A stretch of DNA of 64,000 bases from Capnocytophaga canis (GCF_000827555.1 NZ_CDOI01000090.1:1-64000); one strand, 5' to 3'. Positions 8,585 through 18,924 are shown, counted from the stretch's first letter. Program-made: numbers and translations. The notes: generated by a model not told the origin, from the sequence alone.

Positions 8585-9663
8585 TTGTGGGTAGTGGATT
8601 ATTTGGTGCCATTTTTGCTCATGAAATGACAAAAAAGAATAAAAAATGTTTGGTTATAGAACGTAGAGGACACGTAGGGGGAAATATATATACCAAGGAG
8701 CAGGAAGGTATACAAGTTCATGTATATGGTCCTCATATCTTTCACACAAGTAATAAAAAGGTTTGGGACTATGTAAATTCTTTTGTGGAATTTAATAGAT
8801 TTACTTATTCTCCAATGGCTAATTATAAGGGACAATTATATAATCTTCCCTTCAATATGAATACATTTTATCAACTATGGGGTGTGAAAACTCCTAAGGA
8901 AGCTCAAATTAAGATAGAAGAGCAAAAAGGAGAATTTGCACATATTTTAGAGCCTAAAAATTTAGAGGAGCAAGCTATGATGTTAGGAGGGAGAGATGTA
9001 TATGAAAAATTGATTAAGGGCTATACGGAGAAACAGTGGGGGCGTCCTGCTACCGATATACCTGCCTTTATCATTCGAAGACTTCCTTTTCGTTTTACAT
9101 TTGACAATAATTATTTTAATGATATATATCAGGGAATACCTAAAGGGGGGTATACATTGCTAATTGAACGTATTTTGCAAGGAATTGAGGTGATTCTTAA
9201 TACTAATTATTTGGAAAACCGAGAGTATTGGGATTCTATTGCAGATAAAATTGTCTATACAGGAAAGATAGATGAGTTTTTCAAAAATTGCTTTGGTTCA
9301 CTAGATTACAGGAGTCTTCAATTTGAAACAGAAGTGTTAGATATACCGAATTATCAAGGTAATGCAGCAATAAATTATACAGATAGAGAAACCCCTTATA
9401 CTCGAATAATTGAGCATAAGCATTTTGAATATGGGAATCAACCAAAAACAATTATAACTAGAGAGTATCCTTCTGATTTTTCTTGTGATAAAGAGGCATA
9501 TTATCCTATAAATGATGAAAAAAACATGAGAAAGTATCAAAAATATAAAGAATTGGCAGAGCAAAACAAAAGGATTATTTTTGGAGGAAGATTAGCCGAG
9601 TATAAATATTATGATATGCATCAGGTTATAGAGAAGGTATTAAATTTGGTAGAAAAAATATAA
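8560..9663 (+). CDS. glf: UDP-galactopyranose mutase
   Basis: Flavoenzyme that converts UDP-galactopyranose to UDP-galactofuranose in the cytosol, supplying Galf for the polymer. The FAD-binding loop VVGSGLFGA (residues 9-17), the acidic end of the second strand with RRGHVGGN, and the substrate-site stretches GPHIFHTS and GYTEKQWGRP are all present. The end, FGGRLAEYKYYDMHQVI, is the family's C-terminal FAD site. Length 367 residues is normal. The start overlaps the wzx coding end by 25 bases, implying translational coupling. This is direct evidence that galactofuranose is a component of the encoded glycan. Confidence 0.97.
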   Translation: MERKYDYLVVGSGLFGAIFAHEMTKKNKKCLVIERRGHVGGNIYTKEQEGIQVHVYGPHIFHTSNKKVWDYVNSFVEFNRFTYSPMANYKGQLYNLPFNMNTFYQLWGVKTPKEAQIKIEEQKGEFAHILEPKNLEEQAMMLGGRDVYEKLIKGYTEKQWGRPATDIPAFIIRRLPFRFTFDNNYFNDIYQGIPKGGYTLLIERILQGIEVILNTNYLENREYWDSIADKIVYTGKIDEFFKNCFGSLDYRSLQFETEVLDIPNYQGNAAINYTDRETPYTRIIEHKHFEYGNQPKTIITREYPSDFSCDKEAYYPINDEKNMRKYQKYKELAEQNKRIIFGGRLAEYKYYDMHQVIEKVLNLVEKI

Positions 9664-9674
9664 TTTTTTAAACA

Positions 9675-10997
9675 ATGAAAATAGTAGTAATAGGAACAGG
9701 ATATGTAGGATTAGTGTCAGGAACTTGTTTTGCCGAAATGGGCAATAAAGTAACCTGTGTAGATGTAAATACAGAAAAAATTGAAAAACTAAAAAAGGGA
9801 GTGATCCCCATTTATGAACCAGGGCTTGAAGCGATGGTTCTGAGTAACCTAGCTAACAAAAACTTGAACTTTACCACCGAGTTGTCGGAAGTGATTACTG
9901 ACGCAGAAATTGTTTTTATAGCTGTAGGAACTCCGATGGGGGATGATGGTTCAGCCGATTTACAATATGTGCTTTCTGTAGCGAAATCTATCGGACAAAC
10001 GATGCAAAGCAGGCTCATTGTTGTGGACAAATCCACTGTGCCCGTAGGAACAGCCGATAAGGTAAAAGCAACCATTCAAGCCGAACTTGACAAGCGAGGT
10101 AAAAATATTGAATTTTACGTGGTTTCAAATCCTGAATTTTTGAAAGAAGGTAAAGCTATACAGGATTTTATGAAACCCGATCGCGTAGTGGTGGGTTCTG
10201 ACAGTCAGTATGCAATGGAAAAAATGAAAGTTCTGTACGCACCTTTCTTTATGCAACACGATGGGTTTATCGGTATGGATATTCGTTCTGCGGAGATGAC
10301 AAAGTATGCCGCCAATGCGATGCTTGCTACCAAAATTTCGTTCATGAATGAAATTGCCAATATTTGTGAACGGGTAGGAGCTGATGTTAATAAGGTACGT
10401 ATTGGTATCGGTTCGGATAGCCGAATTGGGTATAGTTTCATTTATCCAGGCTGTGGTTACGGAGGCTCTTGTTTTCCAAAAGATGTACTGGCTCTCAAAA
10501 AGTTAGCGGAAGAGGTTCAGTACGATGCAGAACTTATTCAGTCAGTAGATAACGTGAATAATCGCCAAAAATTTGTGATTGCTCAGAAAGTTGTCAAAAA
10601 ATACGGTGAAGACCTTTCAGGTAAAACCTTTGCTGTGTGGGGGCTTTCGTTCAAACCCGAAACCGACGATATGCGAGAAGCTCCAGCTATCTACGTCATC
10701 AAAGAATTGGTAAAACGAGGAGCTAAAATACAGGCATATGACCCCAAAGCAGTTAACGAGGCGAAAATTTGCTACTTGAAAGGTGTTGATGTTGAATATG
10801 TTGATAGTAAGTATGACGCTCTAAAGGGAGCTGATGCAATGATTTTACTTACAGAGTGGAAAGAGTTCCGAGTACCCGACTTTGAAGAAATTGCTAAACT
10901 TTTAAAAGAAAAAGTTATTTTTGACGGACGCAATCAGTACAATTCGTTTGATTTGTCGAATAGAGGATTTGAATATATACAAATAGGAGTAGAATGA
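9675..10997 (+). CDS. ugd: UDP-glucose 6-dehydrogenase
   Basis: Oxidises UDP-glucose to UDP-glucuronate with two NAD+. The N-terminal Rossmann loop GTGYVG (7-12), the dimerisation helix region with [10 protein letters not shown], and the catalytic cysteine Cys266 in GGSCFPKDV are intact, as is the C-terminal UDP-binding domain starting near residue 320. Length 440 residues is normal. The gene lies 11 bases after glf and 1 base before the SDR gene. It is the functional counterpart of the broken copy at 6770. UDP-GlcA can be used as such or be modified by the adjacent epimerase-like enzyme. Confidence 0.97.
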   Translation: MKIVVIGTGYVGLVSGTCFAEMGNKVTCVDVNTEKIEKLKKGVIPIYEPGLEAMVLSNLANKNLNFTTELSEVITDAEIVFIAVGTPMGDDGSADLQYVLSVAKSIGQTMQSRLIVVDKSTVPVGTADKVKATIQAELDKRGKNIEFYVVSNPEFLKEGKAIQDFMKPDRVVVGSDSQYAMEKMKVLYAPFFMQHDGFIGMDIRSAEMTKYAANAMLATKISFMNEIANICERVGADVNKVRIGIGSDSRIGYSFIYPGCGYGGSCFPKDVLALKKLAEEVQYDAELIQSVDNVNNRQKFVIAQKVVKKYGEDLSGKTFAVWGLSFKPETDDMREAPAIYVIKELVKRGAKIQAYDPKAVNEAKICYLKGVDVEYVDSKYDALKGADAMILLTEWKEFRVPDFEEIAKLLKEKVIFDGRNQYNSFDLSNRGFEYIQIGVE

Positions 10998-10998
10998 T

Positions 10999-11859
10999 AT
11001 GAAAAAGAAAATATTAGTAACAGGAGGTGCGGGTTTTGTTGGCTCTAATTTATGTGAAGCATTGGCTCAAAATCCAAATAATGAAGTATATTCATTAGAT
11101 AATTACTTTACAGGAAGTCGTGATAACCATATTGAAGGAGTAACTTATATTGAAGGAAGCACTGAACATATTTTTGAGTTGGTAGATTTCAAGCCTGATT
11201 TGATATATCATTTGGGAGAGTACTCTCGTGTAGAACAAAGTTTTGAAGACATAGATAAAGTGCTTTTATTCAATAGGATAGGTACTTCTAAGGTTTTGGA
11301 ATTTTGTAGAAAGCATAAAAGTAAATTAGTTTACGCAGGAAGTAGCACTAAATTTGGAGACGGAGGAATAGGTAAAAATCAGAGTCCATATGCGTGGTCA
11401 AAATCAGCTAATACAGAGATGGTTAAAAACTACGGAGAGTGGTACGGTTTAGAATATGCTATAACATATTTTTACAATGTATATGGGAAAAGAGAGATTC
11501 GAGATGGGAAGTATGCTACATTAATAGCTCTTTTTTCCGAAAAAATAAATAGAGGCGAACCATTAACGGTAGTTAGTCCAGGTACACAGCAACGCAATTT
11601 TACGCATATCGATGATATTGTTGCGGGACTTCTACTGGTAGGAGAAAAAGGACAAGGCGATGAATATGGCATTGGTTCTCCAGAGGCGTATTCAATATTA
11701 GAGATAGCACAAATGTTTGGTGGAGAAATACAAATGCTCCCAGAGCGTAAAGGAAACCGAATGACAGCCGAGGTAGTTACAGAAAAAACACAATCCTTAG
11801 GATGGAAGGTTAAAAACAGCGTTAAAAGTTATATAGAGAATACAATACAGAAGAAGTAA
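10999..11859 (+). CDS. NAD-dependent epimerase/dehydratase (extended SDR)
   Basis: Nucleotide-sugar-modifying SDR of 286 residues. The NAD loop TGGAGFVG spans residues 8-15, the catalytic pair is Tyr131-x3-Lys135 (YAWSK), preceded by AGSSTKFG where the catalytic Ser/Thr sits, and RNFTHIDDIV is the substrate-loop motif. It is somewhat shorter than UDP-glucose or UDP-glucuronate 4-epimerases (about 310-340). Position immediately after ugd suggests it acts on UDP-glucuronate or UDP-glucose, but substrate specificity cannot be read from the sequence. It is followed directly by the next ATG (TAA then ATG), so it is tightly coupled to the glycosyltransferase. Confidence 0.85.
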   Translation: MKKKILVTGGAGFVGSNLCEALAQNPNNEVYSLDNYFTGSRDNHIEGVTYIEGSTEHIFELVDFKPDLIYHLGEYSRVEQSFEDIDKVLLFNRIGTSKVLEFCRKHKSKLVYAGSSTKFGDGGIGKNQSPYAWSKSANTEMVKNYGEWYGLEYAITYFYNVYGKREIRDGKYATLIALFSEKINRGEPLTVVSPGTQQRNFTHIDDIVAGLLLVGEKGQGDEYGIGSPEAYSILEIAQMFGGEIQMLPERKGNRMTAEVVTEKTQSLGWKVKNSVKSYIENTIQKK

Positions 11860-12954
11860 ATGATAACAGATAAAATTTTAAATTTCACTCCTTATGCCTG
11901 TGGTATTAATGATGGAGGTCCCTCAGGAGTTGTTGCTCACAATTTGTTAGATAAACCTAGAGATTTTTTTAATTTATCATCTGATTTTATAAACGACAAA
12001 TCTTTTAGTTTCCGTGTACAGAGAAAGTTATATTCTCTGGTAACAAGAGAGAGTTATTTATCTTTTCTTTATAGAAAAATAAAGGCCTATAGATTCAAAT
12101 ATGTTTATTTTCATGATCCTATTTCTCTTCATATGTGTAGAAAGGTGATCCCAAATAATCAGGTAGTAATATTGCAGTCATATAGTCCACAATTACCATC
12201 CGAAGAATATGCGGATGCTTTTCCTAATCAAATTGAAGAAATAGCATTTAGAAGAAGTGCAGAGACAGATGCGTTTAAGCGGGCTGATGTTGTTGTATTT
12301 GCTACTGAAGGATGTAGGGGTATATACGAATCTCTTTTATCTGACAATAGCGATATATATTATACTCCTTATGGGGCAAAAGAAAAATATAATATGTCAA
12401 GTATCCCAGATGGAGTTATCAAAGAAGATAAAATTAACTTAATGTTTATAGGTAGACGAATGCCTATAAAAGGTTTTGATATATTGATGAATACATATCG
12501 TGAGGTATATAAGAAAAGAAATGACTTGAATTTAATCGTATTAGGCAAAAGAATAGTTATAGGAAATAATGGTTTGGTAGAAGTTGAGAAAATAGAAGAG
12601 GAAGGAATAGCTGATGTGGGATTTACAAAAGACCCAATAAGTTGGTATAATTCAGTTGACTATCTCATAAACACAAATAGACAAAGTTATTTTGATTTGT
12701 CTATTTTAGAAGCTCTTTCAACAGGAGTACCCATTATAATGACAGATAATTTTGGGCATAATTATTTTAAAGATAAATCACCTTTAATAAATACCTTTGA
12801 TGTAAACTCACCTAATGTATTGTCTGAAATTCTTTTAGGCAACCTAAAAAAGAGAGACAAAAATAATAGGGAGAATAGGATGCTGTATGAATCTCATTTG
12901 ACGGATGAGTGTTATTATAAAAGATTTGAACAGTTTGCTCGCAATCTACTATAG
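11860..12954 (+). CDS. Glycosyltransferase, GT4/GT1-like (GT-B fold)
   Basis: A 364-residue cytosolic transferase. The C-terminal half has the GT-B donor-site pattern: LMFIGRRMPIKGFDILMN near residue 190 (the 'GR..KG.D.L' motif) and an E-containing SILEALSTGVPIIMTDN near residue 285, which matches the EX7E-like donor-phosphate region of GT4. The N-terminal acceptor domain is not recognisable. Sugar and linkage are unknown. It begins one base after the SDR stop, within the main cluster operon. Confidence 0.8.
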   Translation: MITDKILNFTPYACGINDGGPSGVVAHNLLDKPRDFFNLSSDFINDKSFSFRVQRKLYSLVTRESYLSFLYRKIKAYRFKYVYFHDPISLHMCRKVIPNNQVVILQSYSPQLPSEEYADAFPNQIEEIAFRRSAETDAFKRADVVVFATEGCRGIYESLLSDNSDIYYTPYGAKEKYNMSSIPDGVIKEDKINLMFIGRRMPIKGFDILMNTYREVYKKRNDLNLIVLGKRIVIGNNGLVEVEKIEEEGIADVGFTKDPISWYNSVDYLINTNRQSYFDLSILEALSTGVPIIMTDNFGHNYFKDKSPLINTFDVNSPNVLSEILLGNLKKRDKNNRENRMLYESHLTDECYYKRFEQFARNLL

Positions 12955-12984
12955 TGAAAAAGTTATTTTATAAAGGTATATATT

Positions 12985-13878
12985 GTGAAACATACGATTG
13001 TTTTTTCCGTTGATGATAACTATGCATAGCATTTGGCTGTTGCTCTCACATCGTTGTTAGATAATAATAAAGATATCTTATTGGGAATATTTTTATTATT
13101 AACAGATAATCTGTCTAAAGATAATGAAAAAAAAATATTAGACACCGTTATATATGAGAATAACGTACAGTTTGAAACTATTATTATTGATAAACGCCTT
13201 TTTGCTACGTTGAATACTGGAGTTAAGCATCTGTCCATAGCTGCATTTTCAAGGATATTGATACCTAATCTAATAGAAAGAGACAGAGTTTTGTACTTAG
13301 ATAACGATCTCGTTGTATTAGATTCTTTAAAAGAACTTTTCGAGATAGATTTTAATGATAAATATTTATTAGCCATACAGGAAATTGGTAGTAGCGATTT
13401 TCTCAATGAAGAAAAGAAAAAGTTAGGAGTGGATATTGGTGCAAAGTATTTTAACTCAGGAGTGATGATGATAAATTGTTCGAAATGGAGAGAAGATGGG
13501 TTGTGTAAAAAAATAATAGATTGGAGTATAGTGAATACTGAAAAAATATCTTTTGCCGATCAAGATGGTTTAAATGCAGTAATAAATGGCAGGTGGAAGC
13601 CTCTCCCTATCAGATACAATGTTCAAACTGCTTTGGTTTTAAGAGAAAAAATGACGATTGAAGAAGAAGAAGCTATAAATAAACCTTGTATAGTTCATTA
13701 TACAGGTGCATATCCTAATAAACCTTGGTTTTTGGCAAATACAAATCCTTTTAAAAAAGAGTATTGGAAATACTTGAAAAAGACGCCCTTTGCAAATTAT
13801 AAACCCTCTGATTATAAAGGATTCGTTTTTCATAGGTTGTGGAGACCATTTAAAGAAAAGATACTTCGGTTATTTTAA
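12985..13878 (+). pseudogene. Glycosyltransferase family 8 gene with an early amber codon
   Basis: Read from GTG at 12985, which has AAAGG upstream, the frame encodes KHTIVFSVDDNYA, then TAG at 13027-13029, then HLAVALTSLLDNN. GT8 enzymes such as LgtC read 'DDNYAxHLAVS-x-SLLxNN' here without a break, so one base change (for example CAG Gln to TAG) explains the stop. The remainder is intact: DxD motif DND at residues 106-108, NSGVMMINCSKW, QDGLNAV and the C-terminal HYTGAYPNKPW. A restart at TTG 13033 would lose the first strand and the Asp-Asp pair that helps bind the nucleotide. Either it is a pseudogene, a phase-variable off state, or a sequencing error. Confidence 0.85.
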
Positions 13879-13927
13879 GTAGAATAGTCACAAAATATCA
13901 CTGAATACTTATAAAATTTAATGTACG

Positions 13928-14884
13928 ATGAATTTTAGAACACCTATACTTTTTTTAATTTTTAATAGACCAGATACCACATTACGAGTATTTGAAGAGA
14001 TAAAAAAGATAAAGCCCTCTTATCTATATGTAGCTTGTGATGGAGCTAGAAAAGAAAGAGAGGGAGAAGAAGAGAGGGTAAAAAACACACGAGATGTAGT
14101 TATTAAAAACATTGATTGGGAATGTGAGGTTAAAACTCTGTTTAGAGAAGAAAATTTGGGATGTAGAGAGGCTGTAAGTTCTGCTATTACGTGGTTTTTT
14201 GACAATGAAGAAATGGGAATTATTTTAGAAGATGATTGTTTGCCAAGCCAGAGTTTTTTTCCTTTCTGTGAAGAGCTTTTGTCTCGATATAGAGATGATA
14301 CTAGGGTTTGGCTTGTTGGGGGAACAAACTTCTTATCCGAAGTAACTTCCAAAAACGAAGAAAGCTATTATTTTTCAAAATATGACAGAAGTTGGGGGTG
14401 GGCATCTTGGCGTCGTGCTTGGGAAAATTACGATAAAGAAATGAAAAATTGGCCAAAAATTAAAAAGGAAAAATATTTGGAGAATATACTTTATAGTAAA
14501 AAAGAAGCAGACATATTTACTAGAGAATTTGACGCTGTGTATGAGGGAAAGATTGATACTTGGGATTATCAATGGCTATATACGATCTTGATTAATAGTG
14601 GAAAAAGTATTATCCCTAATGTTAACCTGATATCGAATATTGGTTTCGGAGATAATGCAACTCATACTTTTGATTCAGAGCATCCTTATGCAAATTTAAA
14701 GCGTGGAGAAATTAAATTTCCTCTTGTTCACCCCACATATGTAGTTGAAAATTTTCAAAATGATATTTTGTGGAGTAATACTCTTGTCCGACAGAAAAAG
14801 AATGCACTGCGAATTGTGTTGGAAATGATACAAAAAGGGAGGATAATAGATATTTTCAAAAAAATAATTCGTAAATTGAAATGA
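13928..14884 (+). CDS. Glycosyltransferase-like protein (GT-A, HlpA-like)
   Basis: A 318-residue protein of the GT-A nucleotide-diphospho-sugar transferase group, often annotated as HlpA-like. The opening TPILFLIFNRPDTTLRVFEE is the family's first strand and loop, a DGARKERE stretch follows, and an acidic ILEDDCLPS near residue 100 supplies the metal-binding Asp pair. SWGWASWRRAWENYD near residue 155 is characteristic of the group. It overlaps the next gene by four bases (ATGA), showing translational coupling. Donor and acceptor are unknown. Confidence 0.8.
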   Translation: MNFRTPILFLIFNRPDTTLRVFEEIKKIKPSYLYVACDGARKEREGEEERVKNTRDVVIKNIDWECEVKTLFREENLGCREAVSSAITWFFDNEEMGIILEDDCLPSQSFFPFCEELLSRYRDDTRVWLVGGTNFLSEVTSKNEESYYFSKYDRSWGWASWRRAWENYDKEMKNWPKIKKEKYLENILYSKKEADIFTREFDAVYEGKIDTWDYQWLYTILINSGKSIIPNVNLISNIGFGDNATHTFDSEHPYANLKRGEIKFPLVHPTYVVENFQNDILWSNTLVRQKKNALRIVLEMIQKGRIIDIFKKIIRKLK

Positions 14885-16128
14885 AAATATTACATATAAA
14901 CACAACTGATATAGAAGGAGGAGCAGCTCGTGCAGCGTATCGTTTGCATAGAGCGTTACTTGAAAATGGAGTAGATAGCAATATGTTAGTGCAATCAAAA
15001 AAAAGTGATGATTATACTGTTAAAACTGTCTTTAAGTCAAAAATAGGAAAGTTTATCGGTGCTTTACGTCCCTTTTTAGATGTACTTCCATTAAAAATTT
15101 TCTATAAAAAAAGAACAAAAACCCCTTTTTCCCCAGCTTGGGTGCCTTTCAGTAAAGTAGCTGATAGAATCAATGAGTTAGATCCCGATATTGTTCACTT
15201 ACATTGGGTAGCAGGTGGAATGCTAAGGATAGAAGATTTAGCTAAAATTAAGAAAACTATTGTTTGGACATTGCATGATATGTGGGCTTTTACGGGAGGC
15301 GAACATATTGATGAAGGACAAAGACATTATATAGCAAATTGTGGAAATTCAAAAGTTTTAAACTCAGGAAAGGAAAAAGACCTAAGTAGGAAAGGTTGGG
15401 AGCGAAAAAAAAAAACATATCAAAAAACACAAAATTTGGTTATTGTTAGTCCAAGCAAATGGATGTATGATGAGGCAAGAAAAAGTTCTTTACTGAGAAG
15501 TAAAAAGCATATACATATGCCTAATGTTCTTGATACTAAAGTTTTCAAGCCAATCAACAAACAAATAGCTAGAAGTTTATGGAATATACCTAAAGACAAA
15601 AAAATTATCATTTTTGGAGCAATAAGTGCAACAAATGATCTAAACAAAGGCTATGATTTACTGAAGGAAGCTATAAAACGTTTACAAACAGAAAATGTTG
15701 AGATTGTTATTTTTGGTAGCTCTACTCCAAAAAAAGAAGAACAATTAAACTATAAAATTACATATGTTGGTCGACTATACGATGATATAAGTTTGGTAAC
15801 TCTGTATAGCTGTGCCGATGTGATGATTGTACCTAGTAAACAGGAAAATCTTCCACAAACCGTCACAGAAGCTATGGCTTGTGGTGTGCCTGTTGTAGCG
15901 TTTAATACAACGGGTATACCTACGATTATTGACCATAAAATAGATGGGTATTTGGCTTCGCCGTTTGATAGCGAGGATTTAAAGAACGGAATAGAATGGG
16001 TTTTAAACAATGAAAGCTACGAACAACTCTCTAAAAATGCCAGAGAAAAAATTGAGAGGCATTTTTCAAACGAAGTTTTAATTTCTAAATATATAAGTCT
16101 TTACAAAAAGTGTCTCAATGAAAAATAA
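14881..16128 (+). CDS. Glycosyltransferase family 4 protein
   Basis: A 415-residue GT-B transferase. The N-terminal acceptor domain begins MKILHINTTDIEGGAARAAY, a pattern seen in GT4 enzymes of this subgroup, with LHWVAGGMLRIEDL and WTLHDMWAFTGG. The donor domain contains the E-x7-E-type motif in ENLPQTVTEAMACGVPVVAF near residue 325. There are no membrane segments. It overlaps the preceding gene by 4 bases and the next by 11, so it is part of a tightly packed operon. The transferred sugar is not deducible. Confidence 0.9.
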   Translation: MKILHINTTDIEGGAARAAYRLHRALLENGVDSNMLVQSKKSDDYTVKTVFKSKIGKFIGALRPFLDVLPLKIFYKKRTKTPFSPAWVPFSKVADRINELDPDIVHLHWVAGGMLRIEDLAKIKKTIVWTLHDMWAFTGGEHIDEGQRHYIANCGNSKVLNSGKEKDLSRKGWERKKKTYQKTQNLVIVSPSKWMYDEARKSSLLRSKKHIHMPNVLDTKVFKPINKQIARSLWNIPKDKKIIIFGAISATNDLNKGYDLLKEAIKRLQTENVEIVIFGSSTPKKEEQLNYKITYVGRLYDDISLVTLYSCADVMIVPSKQENLPQTVTEAMACGVPVVAFNTTGIPTIIDHKIDGYLASPFDSEDLKNGIEWVLNNESYEQLSKNAREKIERHFSNEVLISKYISLYKKCLNEK

Positions 16129-16855
16129 TATCCCCTTAATTTCTGTCGTTACCGTTTCATATAACGCTGTGAGTACTATTGAGGAAACCATTTTGTCGGT
16201 TATTAACCAAACTTATCCCAACATTGAGTATATCATCATAGACGGAGGAAGTACTGATGGTACACTTGACATTATCAAAAAATACGAAGATAAAATTGCC
16301 TATTGGGTTAGTGAACCTGATAAAGGAATTTATGACGCAATGAATAAGGGAATTCAAAAGGTAAGTGGAGAGTGGATAAATTTTATGAATTCGGGAGATG
16401 AGTTTTATGATAGAGATATTTTAAACAGAATTTTTCTTTATGGTGATTGGAGTAAAACAGATGTTATTTGTGGTGATGTTTCTATAAAATATCCAAAGAG
16501 AGAAGTAGTAAAAAAAATGTTGCCAATGCAAGATATAGAAAAGGGAATGGTTTTTTGTCATCAAAGTTCTTTTACCAGAACAGAATTGCATAGAAACAAA
16601 CTATTCAATTTAACATATAAAATTTGTGCTGACTATGATTTTTTCTTGCAAGTTTACAGGGAAGGATATTCGTTTAGCTACATAAACGAGACTATTTCAA
16701 AATTTCTGTACGGAGGGCTTTCATCTGATTCGATGATAAGTTTGCTGGTTGAGGTATGGCATATTTCAGGAAAGAAATATAACAAGCATTTTATGTATGT
16801 GATTATGAGAGAATTTTTGTTAGGTAAAATTAGGAGGTATTATTTAGAAAGATAA
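16118..16855 (+). CDS. Glycosyltransferase family 2 protein
   Basis: A 245-residue inverting GT-A transferase. The first nucleotide-binding motif is DGGSTDGT at residues 42-49; the subgroup signature GIYDAMNKG spans 70-78; the metal-site region is NSGDE at 91-95. The pattern resembles the WcaA/colanic-acid-like branch of GT2. It overlaps the GT4 gene by 11 bases and the wzy start by one base (TAATG). Substrate unknown. Confidence 0.92.
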   Translation: MKNNIPLISVVTVSYNAVSTIEETILSVINQTYPNIEYIIIDGGSTDGTLDIIKKYEDKIAYWVSEPDKGIYDAMNKGIQKVSGEWINFMNSGDEFYDRDILNRIFLYGDWSKTDVICGDVSIKYPKREVVKKMLPMQDIEKGMVFCHQSSFTRTELHRNKLFNLTYKICADYDFFLQVYREGYSFSYINETISKFLYGGLSSDSMISLLVEVWHISGKKYNKHFMYVIMREFLLGKIRRYYLER

Positions 16856-17931
16856 TGTTCTATATTATAAATTTATTTATATCCGTAGGGTTGTGTCTAT
16901 TGTCTTCAAATCATAGATTGAATGAATTGAGTCGTGTTTATGCTTTATTTCTTTTTTCGTTATTGTGGATCTTGGTAGTTGGTGGACAATACGATGTAGG
17001 GGCAGATTATTTTTCGTATTTAGGTATTTTTACTCCCGATACTAAAGCAATAGATTTTTATTCTCACACAGGTGAAATTGGTTTTTATTGGTTTGTAAAG
17101 TTTTTGTTTTATATAGGTGTAGAAGGGCAACATATTTTTTTTATATTAGCCATGTTATGGGTGCTGTTGTTTTTACTAATAATTTCAAAGGTTACACAGT
17201 TTAGGCAATACGCTCTTTTTTTCTTTCTAATAGTTTGTTTTAATGGTGTTTTTCACAACCAGATGAATGGTTTGAGACAGTTTACTGCGATGTATATACT
17301 AACCTATGGGGTAGTGCTATTTGTTTATAAAAGGGCTTGGTTGCCATTTATTATTTGTATATTATTAGCTCAATCTATTCACCAGTATGTCTTTTTGGCG
17401 GTGATAGCCATATTGATAGTTTTATTCCTGAGAAAAGTATTTGACAATAGCGAAAGAATGTTAATGATATTAATATTCTGTTTCATTGTTTCATTTATTG
17501 ATATCAATCAATTAATATTAGATATGGTGGCATATACAACTATAGGTAGTGCGGTTTACTTGAATTCTGGATTTGGGAATTTTGATATCCCTATAACAGC
17601 TAAACTTGTTAAATACGTTCTTATGTTTACATATGTGTACGCTATTGTTAACTATAGAAAGATTAATTTATCTGAAAATCAGAAAAAACTTTTTATACTT
17701 GGTATTGTAGGGGAATTTTTAACGATTTTGTCTCTGAATAATTTTATTTTACAAAGAGTGAATATGTATTTTAATATTATTTCGCTTTTTCCTATATTTT
17801 TTCTATTGACAAACATGAAAAATAGTAATAATCGAGTAATAATATTATTGTTTTTATTAATTATTTATACTGTAAAAGTTACTATTTTTGCAGATAAAGA
17901 ATATGTATATGAATCTATTTTTTTTAATTAG
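16855..17931 (+). CDS. wzy: EpsG-family O-antigen/capsule polymerase
   Basis: A 358-residue integral membrane protein with about ten hydrophobic segments and a large periplasmic loop, as in Wzy polymerases, which join flipped repeat units end to end. The EpsG-family hallmarks are visible: GGQYDVGADYFSYLGIF at about residues 42-58, corresponding to 'R..vG.Dy..Y', and MNGLRQFTAMYILTYG at about 137-152, corresponding to 'NglRQ'. It starts within the stop codon of the preceding GT2 (TAATG). Being poorly conserved, Wzy is called mainly from topology plus these two motifs and its place in a cluster with wzx. Confidence 0.88.
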   Translation: MFYIINLFISVGLCLLSSNHRLNELSRVYALFLFSLLWILVVGGQYDVGADYFSYLGIFTPDTKAIDFYSHTGEIGFYWFVKFLFYIGVEGQHIFFILAMLWVLLFLLIISKVTQFRQYALFFFLIVCFNGVFHNQMNGLRQFTAMYILTYGVVLFVYKRAWLPFIICILLAQSIHQYVFLAVIAILIVLFLRKVFDNSERMLMILIFCFIVSFIDINQLILDMVAYTTIGSAVYLNSGFGNFDIPITAKLVKYVLMFTYVYAIVNYRKINLSENQKKLFILGIVGEFLTILSLNNFILQRVNMYFNIISLFPIFFLLTNMKNSNNRVIILLFLLIIYTVKVTIFADKEYVYESIFFN

Positions 17932-17933
17932 GT

Positions 17934-18920
17934 ATGTTGGAAAATAAATACAAAATATCAGTTATTGTACCTGTTTATAAGGCTGAAAAATTTGTACAAA
18001 GGTGTGTATATTCGTTACTTAATCAAGACTTAGATAGGGTAGAGTTTATATTCATAAATGACGGTACACCTGATAAAAGTTTTCAAATAATAAGGCAAAT
18101 AACGTCGCAAAGTCATAGAAACGGAGATGTTGTGTTACTTGAAAATAAAAAAAATATAGGAATTGCTCAAACAAGGCGAAAAGGAATGCTTGAGGCTACA
18201 GGTAAGTATGTGATTCAAATAGATTCGGATGATTGGGTAGAACCTACAATGTTAAGTTCTTTGTATGCTAAAATAGAAGAAGAGGGAAGTGATGTTGTAG
18301 TATGCGACTATTACATAAGCTATAAAACAACAGAACGATACATGAGAGAGGAATACAAAAAGGATATTGAATATAATATTAAAAACATGATGCTTGGTAA
18401 CCTTCATCCAAGTTTTTGTACCACATTAATACGGAGAGCATTTTATATGGAAAATGACTTGATTCCTACAGGGGAAATTAACATGGGAGAAGATATAGAA
18501 ACAATGTTAAGATTGTTTTCACTTACCTCAAAAGTATCATACTTACCAAAAGCTTTTCTGCATTACACTCAATATAATACTTTGTCATTAACCAAAACGA
18601 TGGGTGAATCATCTATCAACGATGCGATTGTATTTATTAGTAAACTGGAGGATTTTGTTAGAAAAAGCGAGATTAACTATGAACAAGAATTTTGTTCAAT
18701 GATTGTGTTTTACAAAAAAGTGTTTACACTCAATAAAAGATATACAAAATATTTTTATACAATTTATCCAGAAGCAAACAAGTTTAAATATATTTTTATG
18801 TATAAAAGTTATGGATTGCCCCAAAAGATAGCAATGTCTTTTATGTTAATAAAAATGCCATTTGTCACAAGGGCTATCTATAAAACACATATGTGGATTA
18901 GAAAAAAAATAAGGTCATAA
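17934..18920 (+). CDS. Glycosyltransferase family 2 protein
   Basis: A 328-residue GT-A transferase. Opening strand ISVIVPVYKAEKFVQRCVYS, nucleotide-binding FINDGTPDKS near residue 38 and metal-binding QIDSDDWVE near residue 93 are clear. A C-terminal tail rich in Lys and aromatic residues (after about residue 260) resembles the membrane-associating tail common in capsule GT2 enzymes. It begins 2 bases after wzy. The likely role is addition of one residue of the repeat unit. Confidence 0.92.
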   Translation: MLENKYKISVIVPVYKAEKFVQRCVYSLLNQDLDRVEFIFINDGTPDKSFQIIRQITSQSHRNGDVVLLENKKNIGIAQTRRKGMLEATGKYVIQIDSDDWVEPTMLSSLYAKIEEEGSDVVVCDYYISYKTTERYMREEYKKDIEYNIKNMMLGNLHPSFCTTLIRRAFYMENDLIPTGEINMGEDIETMLRLFSLTSKVSYLPKAFLHYTQYNTLSLTKTMGESSINDAIVFISKLEDFVRKSEINYEQEFCSMIVFYKKVFTLNKRYTKYFYTIYPEANKFKYIFMYKSYGLPQKIAMSFMLIKMPFVTRAIYKTHMWIRKKIRS

Positions 18921-18924
18921 GTTT

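Noticed and set aside
13033-13878. GT8 gene starting at TTG 13033
   Set aside because: The frame upstream of the TAG encodes perfect GT8 N-terminal sequence from a GTG at 12985 with AAAGG before it; starting at TTG would remove essential nucleotide-binding residues. Listed as an interrupted gene.
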